Assembly (NCBI GenBank): GCA_020629035.1
Contig: JAHDEC010000001.1
Span: 1-64,000 of the forward strand
Length of the DNA stretch: 64,000 nucleotides
Source of the DNA: Saprospiraceae bacterium
Lineage (GTDB): Bacteria > Bacteroidota > Bacteroidia > Chitinophagales > Saprospiraceae
Reading direction: 5' to 3'
Part shown: positions 9,523-17,211 of the stretch, one piece after another
How positions within the stretch are numbered: the stretch's first letter is position 1
Layout: every line of letters begins with the position of its first letter
Notes under the pieces: model-generated
Told to the model about the DNA's origin: nothing
What the model saw: only the letters and a program-made list of their open reading frames with translations
Database searches by the model: none
Program-made: the position numbers and the translations under genes

Positions 9523-10350
9523 ATGATTCCTTTAATAGATATGCCCAATTTTGCCTCCCCAGAGGTACTTATGGCTCTTTTAGCCTTAACTTTCCTAGAA
9601 ATAGTATTAGGAGTAGATAACATTATTTTCATCTCTTTAGAGGCTAATAAACTGCCTGAAGAGAAGCGAAAGCGAGCGACAAATATCGGTTTGATTTTAG
9701 CCATGGGCATTCGGATTGCCCTATTGTTTGGTATAAGTATTCTTACGGCTATGGAAAAGCCTTGGCTCAGCTTTGACCTATTTGGTAAACATATAGGTTT
9801 TTCGGGTCAGAGTATCATTCTGATTTTGGGTGGTTTGTTTTTACTATACAAAGCAGTAGCAGAGATTCATCATAAACTGGAGGGTGACGAAGCTCATGGA
9901 GGATCTGGTGCTAAGAAAGGGGTTTCCATCACTAATGTTATTATTCAGATTACTTTGATCAATATTGTTTTTTCTATAGACTCTATTTTAACAGCAGTAG
10001 GAATGACTGCAGGAATAGATGGTGCCTTACCCATCATGATTTTAGGAGTAGTGTTTTCTGTGATAGCTATGATGTTATTTGCTATACCATTAGGTAGATT
10101 TATTAATAATCACCCAACTATTCAGATTTTAGGACTGTCATTTCTTATATTAATTGCATTCTTATTAATCGCCGAGGGAGCACATAAAGCCCACCTAATG
10201 GAAGGAGCTATCCCGAAAGGATACTTATATTTTGCTATTGCATTTTCTCTTGGGGTAGAAGCACTTAATATGCGTATGACTAAGAAAAGAAAAAAGCCTC
10301 TACAGTTGCATGGTATTTCTGAAGAAGCGCACGAAAAAGGAATGATTTAA
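9523..10350 (+). CDS. TerC family integral membrane protein
   Basis: A 275-residue inner-membrane protein with about seven hydrophobic segments. The two family-defining membrane segments with acidic residues are present: FLEIVLGVDNIIFISL near residue 25 and INIVFSIDSILTAVGM near residue 148. A charged cytoplasmic stretch (EGDEAHGGSGAKKG) separates the halves. TerC proteins are linked to metal efflux, chiefly Mn2+, and to metalation of exported proteins; the tellurium link is historical. The exonuclease gene begins 9 bp later, so the two are probably co-transcribed. The substrate cannot be read from sequence. Confidence 0.9.
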   Translation: MIPLIDMPNFASPEVLMALLALTFLEIVLGVDNIIFISLEANKLPEEKRKRATNIGLILAMGIRIALLFGISILTAMEKPWLSFDLFGKHIGFSGQSIILILGGLFLLYKAVAEIHHKLEGDEAHGGSGAKKGVSITNVIIQITLINIVFSIDSILTAVGMTAGIDGALPIMILGVVFSVIAMMLFAIPLGRFINNHPTIQILGLSFLILIAFLLIAEGAHKAHLMEGAIPKGYLYFAIAFSLGVEALNMRMTKKRKKPLQLHGISEEAHEKGMI

Positions 10351-10359
10351 ATAAAATAT

Positions 10360-11199
10360 ATGGAATTTCAACTGGACAGGGATTTAGTGTTTTTTGATGT
10401 AGAAGCAACTGGCTTAAACGTCTTAAAAGACCGTATCATCCAAATAGGACTTATTAAGTATTTTAAGGATGGTCGCGAACCTGAAGAGTTTGAGATGCTC
10501 ATTAATCCTTCGATGCACATCTCCCAAGAATCTATGGAAGTGCATGGGATTACACCTGATATGGTGAGGAACAAACCTACCTTTATTCAGGCAGCCGATA
10601 AGTTATGGTCCTATTTTGAGAATTCAGATTTAGCAGGATATAACTCTGATAGATTTGATATTCCAATGCTGATGGAAGAGTTTAACCGAGCTGGAAAGAC
10701 ATTGGACATCACTCGAGTGAAAACCCTAGATATTCAGAAGATTTTCTACAAAATGGAACCTCGTACATTAGTTGCTGCGCTCAAATACTACTGCGGAGAA
10801 AAGTTAGAAAATGCTCATGATGCCTTAGCTGATGTACAAGCTACTGTCGATGTGTTTAAGGGAATGATCTCCAAGTATAAGGGTACAAAAATAGAAGATG
10901 CAGAGGGCAATGAAATAGACAATCCAATTAATGGGAATGTATCCGAAATTTCAGCCTTTCTAAAAGATAAACGTACCGTCGATGTGACTAATCGATTTAA
11001 GTATGCCTCAGATGGCAGCATCGTATTTAATTTTGGAAAATATATTGGTCAGCCAGTCGCACCCGTTCTATATAAGGATCGTCAATATTATCAGTGGATT
11101 TTAGATAAGGATTTTTCGATTCAGGTAAAGCAAATTGTCAAAAAACTATTCAAAGATTATGAGAATAAGCTTAGTGGGAAAAGTACTTTGTTTGATTAG
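10360..11199 (+). CDS. DnaQ-like 3'-5' exonuclease with ExoX-like C-terminal domain
   Basis: A 279-residue DEDDh exonuclease. Exo I is FFDVEATGL (residues 11-19), Exo II is AGYNSDRFDIPML (about 94-106), and Exo III is the HDALADV motif (about 153-159), so all metal-binding acids and the general-base His are present. The C-terminal part (VFNFGKYIGQPV, then YYQWILDKDFS) resembles the small domain found at the end of ExoX-type and other Bacteroidota exonucleases. It may degrade single-stranded DNA in repair rather than proofread, as it is separate from a polymerase; that role is inference. Its 3' end overlaps the next gene by 41 bp. Confidence 0.9.
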   Translation: MEFQLDRDLVFFDVEATGLNVLKDRIIQIGLIKYFKDGREPEEFEMLINPSMHISQESMEVHGITPDMVRNKPTFIQAADKLWSYFENSDLAGYNSDRFDIPMLMEEFNRAGKTLDITRVKTLDIQKIFYKMEPRTLVAALKYYCGEKLENAHDALADVQATVDVFKGMISKYKGTKIEDAEGNEIDNPINGNVSEISAFLKDKRTVDVTNRFKYASDGSIVFNFGKYIGQPVAPVLYKDRQYYQWILDKDFSIQVKQIVKKLFKDYENKLSGKSTLFD

Positions 11200-11983
11200 T
11201 ATTCTTTTACTCGGTTCATGTTATGAAAGGCAAGAAGGCTGCCTAGAACGGTGGGCGAGTAATTATGATATTACTGCCGATACAGCCTGTGATGATTGCT
11301 GTACCGAACCAGATGTAATTTTGCGTTTCAGCACTTTTTATGATTCGGTAAGCATTAGTCGTGATAGTGTTTATTTAGATGATGAAGGAAACACTTTTCA
11401 GTTTATTAGTTCAGAATTTTTTATTTCAAGGTTTCGAGGGTGGAATAGTGAAGGAGATACCATAAAAAGTGCTGATACAGTTACTGTACTCAATGAAATT
11501 TACATTGATGATTTTTTCTTTAGTCCCCAAACTTCAAGTAAGAATGTTGGATTTATACGGGATATTGATCGTTTAGATACGCTGGAGTTTTATATTGGAA
11601 TAGGGCAGACCATGCAGGACACCTCCTTTCTTACCAGCGATGATGTAGATTTAGCCGCAGCCAATGATAGTCTCTTTGTGGAAGATGATATATACAGCAC
11701 GTTTAACACAGTATTGGCCATAGACACTAGTCAGTTAGACACTATTAGATATCGATCTTTTGGGATGGCAAATGACTTAAAGTTTACCGTACCATTGACA
11801 AATATGGATGGTGAAGGAATAGATCTTTCTGAAGGCCTCGACAGGACATTTGAGATCATTTACTTCCTTGACAGAGCATTAGCAGGTATTGATTTTTTAA
11901 GTTTGGATGAAGAACAAATAGGTGCAAAAATATTTTCCAATCTAGAACAACAACAATCAATAGAAATTGCTGTTATTGAATAA
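11159..11983 (+). CDS. MbnP-like lipoprotein, diverged copy
   Basis: A lipoprotein of about 274 residues. The ATG at 11159 (frame open from 11135) is chosen because it gives a proper lipoprotein signal, VLCLISILLLGSC. Next comes a Cys-rich stretch (CLERWASNYD, CDDCC) typical of Bacteroidota proteins of this kind, then a beta-rich domain with the element SSEFFISRF, matching TSDFFVSDI in the next gene. That shared element and the position beside an MbnP and a diheme peroxidase support an MbnP-like assignment. The Trp-rich YWxxW motif of the neighbour is not seen here, so it may not be a substrate of the peroxidase. It overlaps the exonuclease gene by 41 bp and ends 3 bp before the next gene. 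Confidence 0.7.
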   Translation: MRISLVGKVLCLISILLLGSCYERQEGCLERWASNYDITADTACDDCCTEPDVILRFSTFYDSVSISRDSVYLDDEGNTFQFISSEFFISRFRGWNSEGDTIKSADTVTVLNEIYIDDFFFSPQTSSKNVGFIRDIDRLDTLEFYIGIGQTMQDTSFLTSDDVDLAAANDSLFVEDDIYSTFNTVLAIDTSQLDTIRYRSFGMANDLKFTVPLTNMDGEGIDLSEGLDRTFEIIYFLDRALAGIDFLSLDEEQIGAKIFSNLEQQQSIEIAVIE

Positions 11984-11986
11984 AGA

Positions 11987-12739
11987 ATGAATATGAATAA
12001 AATTATTGGCTTAGTTGGTTTTATCTGTCTTTTATGCCTCATGGGGTGCAAGGAAAAAGAAGCTAGTTTAGACTTGACATTTCACGCAAGGTATGATGGT
12101 GAGGTCTTAACCATGCTTGATAAGTATGCAATGCCTAATTTAACGCTCAGATTTACCACTTCTGACTTTTTTGTGAGTGATATACAACTTATTGGAGATG
12201 ATGCTAGCCTATCACTTACTGATATAGCCTTTATCGATTTTTCTACGGTTAATACAACGGTAGAAAATGCAATGGCAGGAATCACGCTCGAATATCCAGA
12301 TATCGAACTTAATAATTATCACACGATATCATTCGGGGTAGGAGTAAATCCAGAAAATAACAGTAAAACGCCTGCAGACTTTACTTCTGAAGATGTTCTA
12401 GGACTTAGTGAAGGTGGATCATACTGGCCATCATGGGTTAGCTACGTGTTCTTGCGTATGGAAGGAAGATTTGACACAGACGAGAATGGCACATTTGATG
12501 ACAGTTGTGTTTTCCATGTAGGTTCTGATCAAAATTATGTAGTGATGGAGCTACCTATCGAACTAAATATAGAAGAGGGGAAAAACACACTAGATTTATA
12601 TTTAGACCATAAAACATTATTTGAAACGACTGATGGAGAATATTTCGATATTCCATCTATGCCCACCAACCATCAACCAGATTTACCTGCTATTATAAAT
12701 ATTGCTAGAAATATGCCTCAAGCTTGGACAGTAGAATAA
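11987..12739 (+). CDS. MbnP family copper-binding-type lipoprotein
   Basis: A 250-residue protein with lipoprotein signal GFICLLCLMGC. Conserved MbnP features are LTFHARYDGEVL near the N-terminus, LRFTTSDFFVSDIQL, ISFGVGVNPENN and, most telling, the Trp-rich segment SYWPSWVSYVFLRMEG, which corresponds to the conserved YWxWxxGYxF..EG region of the family. In methanotroph MbnP a Trp is oxidised to kynurenine by the diheme enzyme MbnH and the protein binds copper. The MbnH-like gene starts 16 bp before this stop codon, so the pair is translationally linked. Copper handling here is inferred from the family; no methanobactin genes are visible. Confidence 0.85.
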   Translation: MNMNKIIGLVGFICLLCLMGCKEKEASLDLTFHARYDGEVLTMLDKYAMPNLTLRFTTSDFFVSDIQLIGDDASLSLTDIAFIDFSTVNTTVENAMAGITLEYPDIELNNYHTISFGVGVNPENNSKTPADFTSEDVLGLSEGGSYWPSWVSYVFLRMEGRFDTDENGTFDDSCVFHVGSDQNYVVMELPIELNIEEGKNTLDLYLDHKTLFETTDGEYFDIPSMPTNHQPDLPAIINIARNMPQAWTVE

Positions 12740-13848
12740 AACATATATACATCCTAGCAGCCATGCTAGTCTTTATCGGATTTTCTTGTTGCGAAGATCC
12801 TGGAGGTTCTATGTTTGAAGATGTAGACTTAACTGATATTGTTTATGATCCTGTTAACTATGAGCCAGAGATACCTTTTGGTTTTCCTGCTTTAGAAGTA
12901 CCAGAAGATAATCCACTTACTTTAGATGGGATAGATCTAGGTCGACATCTATTTTATGACCCGGTCCTTTCACTGGATAGCACAATGTCATGTTCTTCAT
13001 GTCATTTACCTGAATTACATTTCCAGGATAACCAAGCTACTAGCTTAGGAGTCGATGGTATTAATGGAAACAGGAGCTCTATGTCGCTTGTCAATGTTGG
13101 CTTTAGTTATAATGGTTTATTCTGGGACGGAAGAGTGCAAACCCTAGAAGCTCAGGCATTATTACCCGTGGAAGATGAAGTCGAACTACACAACACTTGG
13201 CCGAATGTCATCGATAAATTAAAGCAGAACCCATTCTATCAGGAAAAATTTAGAAAAGCATTTGGCATAGAAAATACGTCGGAAATTACTAAAGAATTAG
13301 CAGCAAAGGCCATTGCTTCTTTTGAGCGAATTATTATTACTGGACATAAAGCTAAATATAATCGAGTACAAGCTGGACTGGGGTTTTTCTCACCTGAAGA
13401 AGCTAAGGGTTTAGATTTATTTGAAGATACATCTAACATTGAGTCCGATAGTTTGGATGCAGAATGTTCACATTGTCATGTAGCACCATTATTTACCACT
13501 AATTTCTATGAAAACAATGGTTTGGATTCGGTAGGTGATAATTTGAGTTTATTTTTGGATAAAGGGCGAGGTGCTTTTTTAAATGATCCTGCCCAAAATG
13601 GCAAGTTTAAAGTACCGACTCTGTACAATGTAGGCTTTACTGCACCCTATATGCATGACGGCAGAATGGAGGATTTAGAAGAAGTTTTACACCACTATAA
13701 TAGCGGCGGGAAGAATTCGATTAATAAAAATGCTAACATTCGGCCACTTGAACTTAATGAAGAAAAGATTCAAGCACTCATTACTTTTATGAATACACTA
13801 GTAGATACTAGTTATTTGGAGAACGAAATGCTACAAAATCCATTCTAA
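12724..13848 (+). CDS. Diheme cytochrome c peroxidase / MbnH-like MauG-superfamily enzyme
   Basis: A 374-residue lipoprotein (FIGFSC, Cys21 or 22) that starts at a TTG overlapping the upstream gene by 16 bp; the next ATG (12763) would cut the signal peptide short. Two haem c attachment motifs, CSSCH (90-94) and CSHCH (248-252), define the diheme peroxidase/MauG superfamily. Other family motifs are GRHLFYDPVLS, NVGFSYNGLFWDGR and TAPYMHDGRMEDLEEVLHHY. Canonical enzymes reduce H2O2; MbnH uses the same scaffold to oxidise Trp in MbnP. Direct linkage to an MbnP gene favours the latter role, which is inference. Acts in the periplasm, membrane-anchored. Confidence 0.88.
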   Translation: MDSRIKHIYILAAMLVFIGFSCCEDPGGSMFEDVDLTDIVYDPVNYEPEIPFGFPALEVPEDNPLTLDGIDLGRHLFYDPVLSLDSTMSCSSCHLPELHFQDNQATSLGVDGINGNRSSMSLVNVGFSYNGLFWDGRVQTLEAQALLPVEDEVELHNTWPNVIDKLKQNPFYQEKFRKAFGIENTSEITKELAAKAIASFERIIITGHKAKYNRVQAGLGFFSPEEAKGLDLFEDTSNIESDSLDAECSHCHVAPLFTTNFYENNGLDSVGDNLSLFLDKGRGAFLNDPAQNGKFKVPTLYNVGFTAPYMHDGRMEDLEEVLHHYNSGGKNSINKNANIRPLELNEEKIQALITFMNTLVDTSYLENEMLQNPF

Positions 13849-13886
13849 ATCAATTAATTACACATTACAATTAAAATTATGTTACA

Positions 13887-13916
13887 AAGGCGAAATTTTG
13901 TCTTTGGTATCGCCTT
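13887..13916 (+). terminator. Weak hairpin terminator after the peroxidase gene
   Basis: AAGGCGA (13887-13893) pairs with TCGCCTT (13910-13916) over a 16-nt loop, followed by GTTT. It is weak and overlaps a promoter-like region, so termination here is uncertain. Confidence 0.4.
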
Positions 13917-13934
13917 GTTTCCAACTTATCTTTG
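13903..13934 (+). promoter_or_regulatory. Promoter for the orphan structured transcript
   Basis: TTTG at 13903-13906 and TATCTTTG at 13927-13934 are separated by 20 bp and fit the Bacteroidota -33/-7 pair (TTTG, TAnnTTTG). No protein-coding gene follows on this strand for almost 6 kb; structured non-coding sequence follows instead. Confidence 0.5.
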
Positions 13935-13940
13935 ATATGT

Positions 13941-14153
13941 GAATAACAAGAAGCAAACGAGCTTCTTAAAAATTTAACTGAGATAATCAGTTATAAAATT
14001 CGGATATGTTCATGGGATTCTTGTTAAAGGGGGACTGCAATGGCATTTCTCCTTTAGCAAGCCTAATTTTTCCGAAGACAAAAAGAAATAATAGATTGAG
14101 TTTTCTATATAAGTTGGTTTTCTTTCCGGTTACTCAACGAGAGTAACATTTTT
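13941..14153 (+). ncRNA. Candidate structured small RNA
   Basis: Between a promoter-like pair and a terminator lie ordered hairpins: AAGAAGC/GCTTCTT (13948-13967), TAACTGA/TCAGTTA (13975-13993), and an outer helix TTCGGA/TCCGAA (13999-14004 with 14071-14076) that encloses an internal bubble and a 10-bp helix TTGTTAAAGG/CCTTTAGCAA (14021-14030 with 14051-14060, one G-T pair). A terminator ends it at about 14153. The stem-bubble-stem shape recalls 6S RNA, but I cannot assign a family; it is not a tRNA, tmRNA or RNase P RNA that I recognise. Existence is inference from structure. Confidence 0.4.
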
Positions 14154-14174
14154 TACTGATATGTTCATGGGATT
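14003..14174 (+). repeat. 17-bp direct repeat, two copies
   Basis: GATATGTTCATGGGATT occurs exactly at 14003-14019 and 14158-14174. The first copy lies in the internal bubble of the candidate RNA; the second sits between its terminator and the terminator at 14181. Function unknown. Confidence 0.75.
14129..14153 (+). terminator. Terminator of the candidate small RNA
   Basis: GTTACTC (14129-14135) pairs with GAGTAAC (14141-14147) around loop AACGA, followed by ATTTTTT. Confidence 0.65.
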
Positions 14175-14180
14175 ATAATT

Positions 14181-14216
14181 AAAAATGGTTGCAAGGGGTT
14201 GCAACCATTTTTTTTT
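14181..14216. terminator. Strong bidirectional terminator
   Basis: AAAAATGGTTGCAA (14181-14194) pairs with TTGCAACCATTTTT (14199-14212) around GGGG, followed by further T residues on the plus strand; the minus strand also ends in a T-run. It can close both the plus-strand candidate RNA and the minus-strand penicillin-binding protein transcript. Confidence 0.8.
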
Positions 14217-14399
14217 GCTTTTACTTGAAAGTTTAATCCAGCCTTATTATTTATAACTGTCCAATATTTATCGCTTTATGGTTTTCTATAAGACTGTAGC
14301 CTATACTTAACCAGTTAGTCAAGCCTACTTTGCCAAGCGCTTTTTTTAAGCTCTTAAAGAATGATTTAGGACTTTGTGGAGCTGTGAGCTAATCAATGT

Positions 14400-16994
14400 T
14401 TAGAATTCTTCGTCAAACTCTTCTTCGAATTCTTCATCAAATTCTTCTTCTTCAAACTCATCATCAAATTCGTCATAATTCGATTGAGTTTCGGTAGTTT
14501 CTTGAAGCTCTGAGTCTGGAGTTTGTTGTTTATATCTAGCGCAGTCTGTAATCTCTTGGAAGCCATCTGGTGGTTGGACAAAGCTTGCGTCTACATCAAA
14601 TTGGATGGCTTCGTCGGCTTCTATTTTCTTCATATAGTTTTGGAATATAGGTCTAGCCATCACAAAACCTTGACCATTATCCAACGTTAAAAACCTTATC
14701 CAATTATCATCACCACCAACCCAAATTCCGGTCACCAGATTAGGTGTAATACCCATAAACCAAGCATCAGCAAAATCATTAGTTGTACCCGTTTTACCAC
14801 CTGCTTTACTCTTTAAACCTAAGTTATAACCACCAGCTAAATTATTCATCAGCATATCTACCATAACGGCATTATAGAGTGGGTTTATCGCCTTGCTCCG
14901 CTCAGGAACGCCCGAATAGATAATCTTACCACTTTTATCTCTAATCGTGCTCACAAAGATAGGTTCTGTATAATTTCCATTATTAGCGAAGGCGGTATAA
15001 GCGCCAGCCATATCTCTTACTGATAAATCGGCAGCACCTAAGACCATAGATGGTAATCTAGGTACGGCTAGTCTACCCGAAGGCAGCGTCATTTTTTTAT
15101 CAATACCGCAATTATGGAGTACTTCCCTAATAACATCCACACTACCTAATTCCTTCACTAAACGCACAGTAATAGAGTTCTTCGAGTATAACAGTCCTTG
15201 GTATAGATTGTAGAGATTACCTGTAAATTTTTCGTTGGCATTTGCCGGACTCCATTCTTCATCGACAAAAAGATCTACGTCACCTGGTGCAATCGTATAT
15301 TGAATATCTTCGAACTCTTGGCAAGGAGAAATACCTTGCAATGAAATAGCGGTGGCATAAACAAACGGTTTTATCGTAGAACCTACTTGACGCTTAGAGT
15401 TTACGTGATCAAACTTAAAATATTTAAAACCTACACCACCAACCCATGCTTTAATATGGCCAGTTTTAGGATCTACAGAAAGCAGACCTGATTGTAGGTG
15501 TTGGTTGTGGTACTTGACTGAATCTCTTGGACTCATTTCGACTTCGATTTCACCTTTTTCGTAGTCAAAGATTTTCATAGAAACGGGTGTGTCAAAAACC
15601 GTCACATAAGCTTCTTTTAGTTGGTTGAATTGATCTCGCAATTCGTCCATGTCTTTATGGGTTACTAGGTCTTTGTACTCATTTACATATTTTTCTTTTA
15701 ATGTATTGTTCTTGAAGTAATGAGATAGACGTTGCTTTTGATCTTTTACTTTAATGAGCGCTTTGATCACATTTTCACTTAATGGCAGATTTGCGTGCTG
15801 AGTTCTAATTTTAGCTTTGATGGCTCCGAGGTAGGCATTATGCAAAGCTAGGTATCTATCAGACTCTTTTAATCTTCGTTCTAAAACGCTAAGTCTTAAT
15901 TCTTTTTGTGTCTCATCCGCTTCGTGTGTCCAAGGATTTTTGTTGTCCCACACTTTCCAGTATTTAGCTTGGTTAGCTTTCATATGATCGAACACAGCTT
16001 CTTCAGCATGTTGCTGGAAAGCTAAATCTATGGTAGTATTTATTTGAAGTCCATCCGTATAGATGTTATACTCAGTGCCATCTGGTTTTAAATATTCTTT
16101 CTCCTTAAATAATGCTTTAAGCCATTTGGTTAATTCTGATCTAAAATGTGGTGCTGGTCCTTTATCATGGGCATCTCGCTCAAAATCATCCATATTAAGT
16201 GATTTTGATGACAAGGAATCAAAACTAACTTGATCGATATGTCCGTATTTTTTTAGTTGGCCTAGCACAACATTCCTTCGATTTTCTGATTTTTTAGGGA
16301 AACGTAAAGGATTGTAAAGTGAAGGATTTTTAAGCATTCCTACCAAGGTTGCTGCTTCTTCAGGTGCTAGGAATTCCTGTGATTTCCCGAAATAGGTTTG
16401 AGAAGCAGCTTCTATTCCGTGTGCCCCATTAATAAAATCGAATTTATTAAGGTACATAGCCATTATCTCATCCTTAGTGTATTGTTTTTCTAGTTTAATG
16501 GCGGTAAACCACTCCTTTACCTTAACTTCTACAAGGGCTTTGATTTTTGCCAATGCTGATTTTCCAGATAAATTTGGCCTTCTAAATAATAACTTGGCTA
16601 ATTGCTGAGAGATGGTACTTCCTCCTCCTGAACTTTCTTTCCTAAATAGGACAGTTTTAAAAGCAACACGCAATAGGGCTCTAAAGTCAATACCTGTATG
16701 GTCGTAATACCTTAAATCTTCCGTCGTTAAAAGTGCATTGTAAATATGAGGAGATAACTGATCAAAACTAATTTGCTCCCTATTTTCAATAAAATACTTG
16801 CCGAATGGTTCTCCATTAGTATCGTAAACCACACTTGCCAAGTCGTATTTAGGGTTTTCTAATTCTTCAAAGGAAGGTAAATCACCTTTGGAAATACTAG
16901 ATAAGAAGAGGAATAATGAAACAAAACCTATGATTAGACAGGCCCAAATTAAGTACAATAGGTACTTAAGCCATTTCCTCGGTTTATTTATCAT
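14400..16994 (-). CDS. Class A penicillin-binding protein 1A (first of two)
   Basis: A bifunctional peptidoglycan glycosyltransferase/transpeptidase of 864 residues. The start at 16994 is preferred over the in-frame ATG at 17012, because a promoter box ends 9 bp upstream of the latter and GGAGGA precedes the former. One N-terminal membrane anchor (about 10-34) is followed by the GT51 domain with TTEDLRYYDHTG (catalytic Glu92) and GGGSTISQQLAK. The transpeptidase has STIKPF (Ser539), SKN (604-606) and KTGTTND (734-740). All catalytic motifs are intact. The C-terminus is a tail of almost only Glu, Asp and Phe (last 23 residues), which is odd. Its neighbour upstream is a second, similar enzyme. 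Confidence 0.93.
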   Translation of the reverse strand: MINKPRKWLKYLLYLIWACLIIGFVSLFLFLSSISKGDLPSFEELENPKYDLASVVYDTNGEPFGKYFIENREQISFDQLSPHIYNALLTTEDLRYYDHTGIDFRALLRVAFKTVLFRKESSGGGSTISQQLAKLLFRRPNLSGKSALAKIKALVEVKVKEWFTAIKLEKQYTKDEIMAMYLNKFDFINGAHGIEAASQTYFGKSQEFLAPEEAATLVGMLKNPSLYNPLRFPKKSENRRNVVLGQLKKYGHIDQVSFDSLSSKSLNMDDFERDAHDKGPAPHFRSELTKWLKALFKEKEYLKPDGTEYNIYTDGLQINTTIDLAFQQHAEEAVFDHMKANQAKYWKVWDNKNPWTHEADETQKELRLSVLERRLKESDRYLALHNAYLGAIKAKIRTQHANLPLSENVIKALIKVKDQKQRLSHYFKNNTLKEKYVNEYKDLVTHKDMDELRDQFNQLKEAYVTVFDTPVSMKIFDYEKGEIEVEMSPRDSVKYHNQHLQSGLLSVDPKTGHIKAWVGGVGFKYFKFDHVNSKRQVGSTIKPFVYATAISLQGISPCQEFEDIQYTIAPGDVDLFVDEEWSPANANEKFTGNLYNLYQGLLYSKNSITVRLVKELGSVDVIREVLHNCGIDKKMTLPSGRLAVPRLPSMVLGAADLSVRDMAGAYTAFANNGNYTEPIFVSTIRDKSGKIIYSGVPERSKAINPLYNAVMVDMLMNNLAGGYNLGLKSKAGGKTGTTNDFADAWFMGITPNLVTGIWVGGDDNWIRFLTLDNGQGFVMARPIFQNYMKKIEADEAIQFDVDASFVQPPDGFQEITDCARYKQQTPDSELQETTETQSNYDEFDDEFEEEEFDEEFEEEFDEEF

Positions 16995-17020
16995 TTTTTC
17001 AGATTCCTCCATGAACGTTA

Positions 17021-17028
17021 CAAATCTA
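17021..17028 (-). promoter_or_regulatory. Bacteroidota -7 box for the first PBP gene
   Basis: The minus strand reads TAGATTTG (TAnnTTTG). With initiation about 7 nt downstream, transcripts would begin near 17013, giving a leader of about 20 nt for the start at 16994. Confidence 0.45.
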
Positions 17029-17211
17029 AGTAAATAAATATACTAGGAATCTTAAAATCACGAATGTTGACATTTAATTTTTTAGAAGAAGTTAAATTTT
17101 TGATTTTTGTCCAAATCAAAACTGCATAACTTCTAATTTTTTAATAGTCTAAATTAAGTTTAGTTTGCCGAGGGGGAACCAGAAAAGTTGGTAAAAGTTT
17201 TTTCAAATGAC

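Larger units (their letters stand above)
13849..14399. other. Gene-free stretch with promoter, structured repeats and terminators
   Basis: No convincing protein gene is seen here. The stretch holds a hairpin after the peroxidase gene, a promoter-like pair, several strong hairpins consistent with a small RNA, a 17-bp direct repeat and two terminators. From 14220 to 14399, downstream of the minus-strand penicillin-binding protein, nothing clear is seen. Confidence 0.6.

Noticed and set aside
14320-14365. AAGCGCTT followed by T-run as a terminator
   Set aside because: The palindrome is only 8 bp without loop, on the strand with no gene ending there; the hairpin at 14181 explains termination better.
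14393-14581. Lys/Asn-rich minus-strand frame overlapping the PBP acidic tail
   Set aside because: A frame-shifted reading of the GAA/GAT-rich tail; low-complexity artefact.
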